Origin: Tricholoma matsutake | Lineage: Eukaryota; Basidiomycota; Agaricomycetes; Agaricales; Tricholomataceae | Direction: 5' to 3' | Length of the DNA stretch: 64,000 nucleotides | NCBI GenBank assembly: GCA_026075535.2 | Contig: AP026550.1 | Coordinates: 4,030,001-4,094,000 of the forward strand | Part shown: one piece after another, positions 57,001 to 64,000 of the stretch | Numbering within the stretch: position 1 is the stretch's first letter | Layout of the letters: each line of letters starts with the position of its first letter | Position numbers and translations under genes: made by a program | The notes under the pieces: model-generated | What the model saw: the letters and a program-made list of their open reading frames with translations, nothing else | Databases searched by the model: none | Told to the model about the DNA's origin: nothing

Positions 57001-60000
57001 CAGTGAGAGAAGTTCAGGACTTCTTGGCGCAGGTGGAGCAGCTACCAGCTCGTGCGTATTTTCAATTACATTTTCATCGGAACTGCACTGACCACCATCT
57101 CCGTCCAGCTTCTTCGACGCGTGCTCGTATCATCGCAGCTTATGAGCTTATCGACTGGTTGCGGTTGATTGAGCAACCTTATGGTACCACCGAAGTTCGA
57201 CGATTATCTGCTATCCTCGTCAAGTTCCACATCCCTTCATTACTAGAAATCGGAGAACATCTAGACCCTATGCAAGTTTCATTTTGGGATGCTGTGGATC
57301 TTGTTCTACCATACCCCGAATTGCGAATGCAGTAAGTTAACATACTCCAGTGCACCTCAAGTTCTGACGCCGGTCTTACAGCTTGCAGTTCGATGTTCTG
57401 TTTCGTCATTCCAGCGAGCAACAATTAACGAATACTACCTGTCGAACGATTCTTGCTGATGCAGCGTCAAAAGGTGCTCCTGCTGTCGTTGATATCAAGA
57501 GAGTGGTTTGCCTCATCGAACATCGTTTGTCACATTCGGAAGGCCGGAGCCATATAGGTTATGGATTGATAATGTTGCTGACATCCATACTCGAACGTCT
57601 ATCATTGACTATGTCGTCCGTAGATATTCTTTCATTGAAGGAATTTGTTTTCGTTCGTCCAGGGATCATCAAGACCAGTCTGATGTCAGAAACACTCTCG
57701 GACCTGGTTCGCGATGGTAGATTTCCTACGTTGGTGTTTCTTATCCTTGCTGACAGATCTTCAGGGTACCATCAACTTGTCAAAATTGTCCTCGATCCTC
57801 GAAGTCAAGGCGATCGGATGCTAATTTCTGATATTAGTAACCACTGGCTGGAAAGAGTCAAAAATTCCTTAAGATCTGATAACCTGGTCCGTTACTTCCA
57901 ACGTCATCGGCGGCCGTCTCAATTGTGATGGTTTTAGGTTTCATCTGCCTCCCTCTGGATAAAATACTTCCAGTCTTCAGATCTCTTCGGCCTATTGGAT
58001 ACGCTTGGATCAGGCATTGAAATGATGGACAGTTCCACGTCGGGTCTGCTAGACGCTATTCTTCTCGCTCTGCGATCAACGCTCACGTCTGACACCGAGT
58101 CCGAAGACGCTTTGTTAGGCAGGCTACCTCAGTTATTGGCATTGAGACCTTTCCTTGGTGATTCCGACACATTAGAGGAGATGATCGCCGCGGCTGTGGA
58201 GGCATCCCTACCTGCATATTCCAACGGGCAACTGGCACTCAAAGAATCGTTCGATGAGCCCGACATTATCCCTTTCATTAAGCGGTCGGAAGTGCGATGG
58301 TCTCGACGTCTGGAACCACTATCGACGGACCTCCCTATCGATTCATTCCTGATGCAAGAACATTGGTCTATATCAACGTCCAAGATCATCTCAGGTCTTA
58401 TCTACCGACGGTCACTTTCGCCGGCTGTTTTCTTTTCATGGCTCAGTACAGACCATTGTAATGCACGTGAACTTCAACACTTCGCCCCCGTCTTGCAGGC
58501 CTTCCTTGATACATGTTCCTCTGGAACCAACAAGATTCCCGCTCCAGAGAGCAATGTCTGGTACCGTCATCTTGCACGACTTGCGCAGGCGGCCCTGGAT
58601 GCTAGCCTACCCCAAGAATTACGAGGTACTTGCGGCGCATGCGTATCTCTTCTGCTAAGATTGTTCCCGGCTAGGATCGCAGAATTCGTTGCCGTTACCC
58701 TTGACCAGCTCCGATCGTTACCTGTTACATCTCTTACGGCTGAGATTTTGGCCATTGGACGCCGCTTGCATATGACAAATATCAGCCGTGGGAAGGCTCT
58801 CTTGACCACGTTGGCAGAACATGGCGTACAATGGGCTCTGAGGCGTTTTCCCGAGGACCTTGACGGCTCGTCTGATGTTATTATTGAAGAACTGGGTATG
58901 TAAATCTCTTCTACAAGCAACGCTGATCTGTAGCTGATGGCTCATCATCTTAGCCTCTGTTGTGCGAATAGCATCCGATATCAAGCCTCACCTTGTGGAA
59001 ACTCTCGTGGGAGTAGTTACCCGGAATCAACTGTCGAATGTTGCTGCTCTTGAATTAGCAGCTGCCCTGCTGAAAGTTGTACCCTTGAAGGTGATTCCCC
59101 GGAAATCAATCTCTATTGAATAATCACTTACATTCGCATGCAGCCCGCTGTCGTAAACCGTCACTTACAGAGTATCGTACAGCACCCCAAGTTCTTCAAG
59201 TTTTCCGCTACACATGCATCTGGCTCTCGAGATAATATTGTTCAGTTACTGCACGTCTTGTTCAACCTCCACCCAGCAAATACATGCCAAGTAACTCATG
59301 TGGAGCCTTTGGTCCGAATCTATCGTGGGACGCTTTCGCCAGCCGATGGTCAACTGTTGTCTGTATTTCGGTTGTTTGAAACGCAACGAGGGTCTTCAGT
59401 TGCATCCCTCCTCGCACGCTGGTCACCGTCGGCTAATCAAGCATCGTCAACCTCACTTGAAGCCATCCAGAGCCTCGATCCAACCCTGGTGCTGCGAACA
59501 TGTCTTAATTTTCCCAGATGGCGACGCCTCGAAGAGCCAATGACAGGGATGGGGTCGGCCCGTGACGCACAGTTGTACGATCCTGTGTTTTTGATATTGC
59601 TTTTTGCTCAGACACTCGCCGAGGGCCCTCCGTCTTCGGCTTTTGCTTGGGTCGAGCTTTTCCGGACGAATATCGTGAGTTTGTTGATCAAAGCGACGTC
59701 ATCCAAATGTGGACGGATCCGAGAAGTGGCTTTGTGCCAGATCGCTGCTCTATGGCAGCATCTCGAGGTAATGCGTTTGTTAAATTTGCTTATTTGTTAA
59801 ACTGGTACTAATATGCGTTGGTCATAGCTCGCTGACTTGCAAGAAAAATTACACATACTCCACATCCTGACTCTGTTGAAGGATGTGCTCCCATCCGCTT
59901 CTGATCCAGAGAAACAACCTCCAAGATTACCATCGTATACCACGCTTCTTCTCTCGCATGCTCTGCGAGGCGTCTTTTATCCATCGAACTTCATCTACCC

Positions 60001-61036
60001 CATGACCGCTCGATTCCTATTACAACGACCTGGACTGGATACAAGTGACGTGCCGATGCTATACAACATGCTGTATAGCAATTCGGATGACTGGAAGAAG
60101 GAAAGAGGATGGATCATACGGTTTCTTTCCGATGGCATGATGAGCAGTGAAGATTGGAGAGTCCTCAAACGAAGGCATACGTGGGATCTGCTAGCCAGCC
60201 TGTTCCAGAGTTCTGAAGGTGACCGAACATTGAGGAGGGGTATCTTCGAGGTAAGATTTTGAAAGACATCCCCATCGAGACTGTTATTCACGTAGATATC
60301 CAGGTCCTCGCTAATCTAACATGCAATACGCAAGCGACGACATCGTTGGTTCTCAAATCGGGGCTTTTTTCCTGGATCGAAATTCAATTGATCACAACAT
60401 GTCAAGTAACTGATGGTGTAACGTGGGTCAAAATTTTGGACAACATCATGTCGGTCGTGGATCCCCATAAGATTGAAGTCTCGACGAATGGAGAATGGCG
60501 TTCGGTAATTTGTCGATGCCTTTCGATGGTGTTGAATGATGACAAAACTTGTACGTGTACGTTGCTTTGTTTTCCATTGCCGTTTGCTAATTGTTCTGAA
60601 TGTCTTAGCAAACACCGCTGGGATCTTACCTTGTGCTGCTTCTGCTATTCTGAGGCTGAGCATGTTACCTGGACAAACGGTGCTAGGGCTCGCGTCGCTG
60701 CTGAATGGGGCGGTGAATTGCCTGAAACGCATGGAAACGACTGTGTTGATTCCATCATCGTCAAAGCGGCTGTCATCAGCCATGTTGAAGCCTTGCAGAC
60801 CTCTTTTTAGAGCAAGCGAAATCCACGAGCCATATCCAGAGCGTGAGCCTTGGCAGACGTGGGGTCAGTGTGTAGAAACTCTTTGGCATGCAACGATGAC
60901 TATGGGAAGCAAGCCACCTGTTTGGGATGTATTATGCAGTCGGCTGTCATTGTGGAGGGCAGTTACTGGCTCGGAAGCTTCGCCGATAGGAGAATGGGCG
61001 AGGATGCAAGTAATCTGTAATTTGTCTAATGAATGA
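54067..61036 (+). CDS. URB1: URB1/NPA1, nucleolar pre-ribosomal-associated protein 1
   Basis: A nucleolar scaffold protein needed for early 60S pre-ribosome assembly and 5.8S/25S rRNA processing (established for yeast Npa1/Urb1). Here roughly 1,900 residues in more than ten exons. Start chosen at ATG 54067 (MPVRHIKEHATRR). First introns: 54206-54255, 54415-54458, 54726-54774, 54848-54893, 55139-55188, 55521-55571, 56291-56346, 57332-57381, all GT-AG and short. The N-terminal Npa1 region includes VRRLNSYLGGSHSELILVTL, LKIKRTLKIALFN, FLLAICTRPGMGICFKDRGW and KYEAVVRFFRQIE. The C-terminal region includes REVALCQIAALWQHLE, LQEKLHILHILTLLKDVL and WDVLCSRLSLWRAVTGSEAS. The last exon ends TGA at 61034-61036; an alternative intron 61010-61072 would give a slightly different tail ending at 61096. 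No internal stops were seen inside exons, unlike the neighbouring transposons. Confidence 0.9.
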
Positions 61037-61096
61037 TATTTTTGTTATTCACGTCTCGATTCTGGCCATCAGACCGAGATTGCTTTTTCCCAGTAA

Positions 61097-61405
61097 CCAT
61101 ACGAGCTGAACGTTTGAACACTTAGTTAACTGCCGTTTTCTACCACCATAGAAAGACACTTGTTACCTCCAGATTTGCCCCAAGGCTCGGTGTACCAAAT
61201 TTTGCCTGGCACAGCGGCAATTAAAAAAGATTTTAATTATAATGCTCTATTTTTAGTAACTTATATAGTAAGTACTTCTGTCACAGTTATGTAATTGTCT
61301 ATCGTTGGTACACCTCGATCGCCCAAAGCTTGAAGTTGATCACTAGTTAAATACCATGAAGATGCGTAAAAGTGAGTATATACATAAACTTGCAACGATT
61401 AGATA
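61097..61405. other. Shared 3' intergenic region of two convergent genes
   Basis: About 300 bp separating the tail-to-tail URB1 and BUD6 genes. AT-rich (AAAAAAGATTTTAATTATAATG near 61224), suitable for both polyadenylation regions. No gene seen. Confidence 0.6.
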
Positions 61406-64000
61406 TTATGCCGTGGGTGGCAAATCTGAGTTGACAGTAGGGGGTGAACTACTTGCTGTACTTGAGTTGGAGAACATGGCCTTCAGTGTCATTTCACTTC
61501 GTTTTTGCCTTACACGCTCCGCTTCGTCTGCACCACCCGTCATCTTCAGCCGTTTGCCACCAACAAACTCCGTCAGCTCAGCATGCAGTTCGGAATCTCC
61601 TCGAGCGGCACGTTCCTTCTGTCGGTTCTTCTGATTTGCTTCGATGGCCTTCATCCGCTGCTCAGGATCAACAGCAGCCCCTCGGATTTCGAGCATGACG
61701 CTACTTAGGCCATTGTGGCCTTCTTCAGGAGGGGGTGGCCTGAAACCACGAGTCCGAGGCCCCTGTCTTGGCTTGACGGACCCATTTAGACCAGGACTAC
61801 GAAGCGAAATGATTTGTTCTATATGACCATACACCTCCACCGCCGCCTTGTGATCCTCAAGAAGGTCGCCTAAAAATCCCTCTTGATGTGTGAGGAATTG
61901 TTGTTCCTCGACAATATTCTGCAACTCTTCCTCCCATGTCTTTTTCCACATCGGTTTGATCGTTTTGATATGCTCCTTCAAACTCTCAAGCTCGTTCGCA
62001 ACTGAATCGAGGTCTTTCTTGATGCTCTTGACATATTGCTCTTTGGGTGTGGTCTGCCTCTTGGTCATGTCATCTTTGACACCTTCGACAGTATCAAGGA
62101 GTTTCTCCACGTCTGTCAATACTGTCTGGCTCCGGATATCAAGTTTTTTCTTGCCCGAATCAATGTATCCTCTGGCTCCACCAACGTTTGTACTTGCAAG
62201 TTGTTTTACAGACTGGGTCTGTCCTCGCAACGTGGTCAATGATTCCTTAGTTTGCTTCATAAACTCGGTGTATAGCTGGCGCATAACCCCGAGATCACGA
62301 CGTAAGTTCTGAACCTCGTCGAATTGCGTCTTCAGGTCAGTTACCACACGACTCGTATAATCCGACAATATTGAGCCCCCTGACATCTGTGGTTGAAGCG
62401 ATTGACCGGTCATCTGTGGCTGCATTAGGCCGATACTGGGTGACGATGGAGGCTGAGATGTGAAAGAAGAGGTGGATAAGTCACCAACGAAGCGTGACAA
62501 GCGTCTCGCAACGGTTTGAAACTGACTGTCAGTAGGTCGATTTGGAATTGGGGTGCTCTCTGCAAGAGGTTCTGCGATAATATGTGTAGGTTGTCGGTTA
62601 TTAGCCGAAACAGCACTTCTCAAGTCCTTGATATCTTTCGATAGGTTAGAGATTTGGGAGTCGATATGTTGTTTAATTTGATCGAGGGCTGTCCATGCTA
62701 CATTTTCAGTTGTATAACGAGGTCGAAGATAATTCATACACACGTTCGATGTTAAGAGAAAGTAGACACTTCTCCTTGACTTCATCAGTATTCTCAAGCT
62801 CATACTGAACCCCACTTGAAGGATCGCGGATGTAGATCGCAGGGAAATTCTCCTGGCCAGGGTTATAAGAGAATTTGTCCACAAATAAGACACGAAGAGA
62901 AGCGAAGGATATATTTGGTTCAAGGCTTGCTTTCTTCACCTCCCGACCGAGCTGCAGAAATACAGTTATCCGAGAAGTATCCACATGAGGCTGGGCGATT
63001 GTATCAGCTGAAGACTGTTGTTCACTGTCTTCCACCATTGTCGGATGTTCCTGCGCCTTAGGTGGCGATGCTGGTGGAGCTGGCAGCGCTGTTTGGCTTC
63101 GTTCAGGAGCGGCTGCTCTTGGTTTTGATCGCGCCCTCGGACTCCTCTCATCCCGCGGTGGAGGCTCCGGTGCGTCTTCATCATCTACCTCGGTCAGCAC
63201 AGCAAGCTCTCCAGGCGTCAGCGCAGAAGACACAGCTAAGGAGCGCCTGTTTGGATGTCCCCGGCGTGAGCGTTCTCGCGTCGTTGATGCACCGGTCATT
63301 TTCGAGATATTGAAGGAAGAGAAACGCTTCGAAGCACGTCTTTCTAGTGCATCGTGGTTTTTGAGGGCAGCCAATGAGGTAGCCACGGCAGGGGGGAGGT
63401 CCTGCGTTAATGTTTCTGGGGGTGGTGTAGAGGGGCCACTATATTGGTCGGAGTGAGGACTAGAGGGTTCCACCACCACCAATGCAGGAGGTGACGCGGG
63501 CTTGTCCACGAGCGAATACCGCTTCACATGAGCTGGGACGGCAGAAGGCGGTGGGGATTGAAGTGTGGAAACAGTCTCAGCAGGCGGATCAGGCGGTTGT
63601 TCAGACGGCACTTCTGCATACGGTTCAACTGGGAGGGTGGCGTTTGCAGGAGAATAGCCATGAGGAGGGTTACGAGCCTGGGATTCGGGAAAGGTCGGAT
63701 TGCTATCTTCATTGATTGATTGGCTTGGAGGTTGAAACTGTTCCGGAAGCCCTGGGTTGAAGCCACCAACGAAAGCCTCTTCGTTGTGTGGAATAGGCGG
63801 TTGCGCATGGTTATCCCTCCTTCTGCTCGAGGAGTGTGCACTTCTCCGAGATACGCTGTCTCTTTCAGGCCTCTCGCCTTCGGCAATTGTGCGCGATAGT
63901 TGTGAGCGATGGCCACGTGCAGATCGCTCTCCACGCGACGACCGACTTTCGTTCCTTTCATGACCTCCCCCAGATGATCCAGGCTGCTGTTCTGATGCAC
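61406..64000 (-). CDS. BUD6: BUD6/AIP3, actin- and formin-interacting polarity factor (5' end outside window)
   Basis: Promotes actin cable formation with formins at sites of polarised growth (known for yeast Bud6/Aip3). The minus-strand frame is open from the window edge to 62744. It starts with a disordered Ser/Arg/Pro-rich region (SSGGGHERNESRSSRG, PPPETLTQDLPPAV), then the AIP3 N-terminal block TVFLQLGREVKKASLEPNIS, LRVLFVDKFSYNPGQENFPA, YIRDPSSGVQYELE. A 46-bp intron (62743-62698, GTGTGT to TGTAG) joins to ALDQIKQHIDSQISNLSKDI. A long coiled-coil-rich segment follows (KKDLDSVANELESLKEHIKT, WKKTWEEELQNIVEEQQFL, the AIP3 signature), then AVDPEQRMKAIEANQKNRQK and a short tail ending TAA at 61406. 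The upstream frame 62923-62744 is intron plus shadow. The start lies beyond 64000. Confidence 0.92.

Noticed and set aside
62744..62923. BUD6 start at 62923 within a 505-codon minus-strand frame
   Set aside because: The region upstream of 62698 in that frame overlaps the conserved AIP3 segment read in another frame. The GT-AG intron 62743-62698 joins the two conserved segments cleanly.

Overview
The window looks like nuclear DNA of an Agaricomycete (mushroom-forming basidiomycete) with many transposons. Short GT-AG introns are frequent. The two recognisable host genes, URB1/NPA1 and BUD6/AIP3, have fungal architecture. The retroelements are a Ty3/gypsy chromovirus, a Ty1/copia element and Helitrons with Pif1-type helicases. 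Several spliced genes belong to uncharacterised families that I associate, from memory only, with transposon-rich mushroom genomes. No tRNA, rRNA or CRISPR array was seen.

Layout. 0.5-5.9 kb: two damaged minus-strand genes of unknown function. 5.9-10.9 kb: a non-coding block with at least 25 copies of a 25-27 bp palindrome (11-bp arms around TTCAA or TTGAA), together with internal duplications and two long hairpins; this is the strangest part of the window. 11-15.5 kb: decayed F-box/LRR and hypothetical genes and a 0.3 kb tandem duplication. 16-20 kb: a spliced minus-strand gene with an acidic/basic low-complexity middle, then a decayed plus-strand gene. 20-22.9 kb: AT-rich relic DNA. 22.9-53.3 kb: one nested transposon stack. 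53.3-54 kb: transition. 54.07-64 kb: URB1 (plus) and BUD6 (minus), tail to tail; BUD6 runs off the window.

The stack can be unpicked in order. A copia element (22.9-26.0 kb and 52.67-53.28 kb) was split by a chromovirus (26,011-52,668; 402-bp LTRs; 5-bp target duplication GTTGT). The copia reading frame rejoins exactly across it. The chromovirus 5' LTR was then split by about 18.8 kb of Helitron DNA, and its pol gene by a 1,520-bp hAT-like element with an 8-bp target duplication. The Helitron block holds a minus-strand Rep-helicase element (39.1-44.9 kb). Its 3' tail is itself split by a 13-kb insert made of two divergent arms. The right arm encodes a Rep-helicase; the left arm encodes a Rep-like protein whose HUH histidines are replaced.

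Decay has a clear signature. The two LTRs differ at 21 of 402 positions, and every difference lies at a former CpG. Most in-frame stops in the transposon and hypothetical genes are TGA, as expected from CGA to TGA. This points to methylation-linked CpG deamination across the repeat island, while URB1 and BUD6 remain open.
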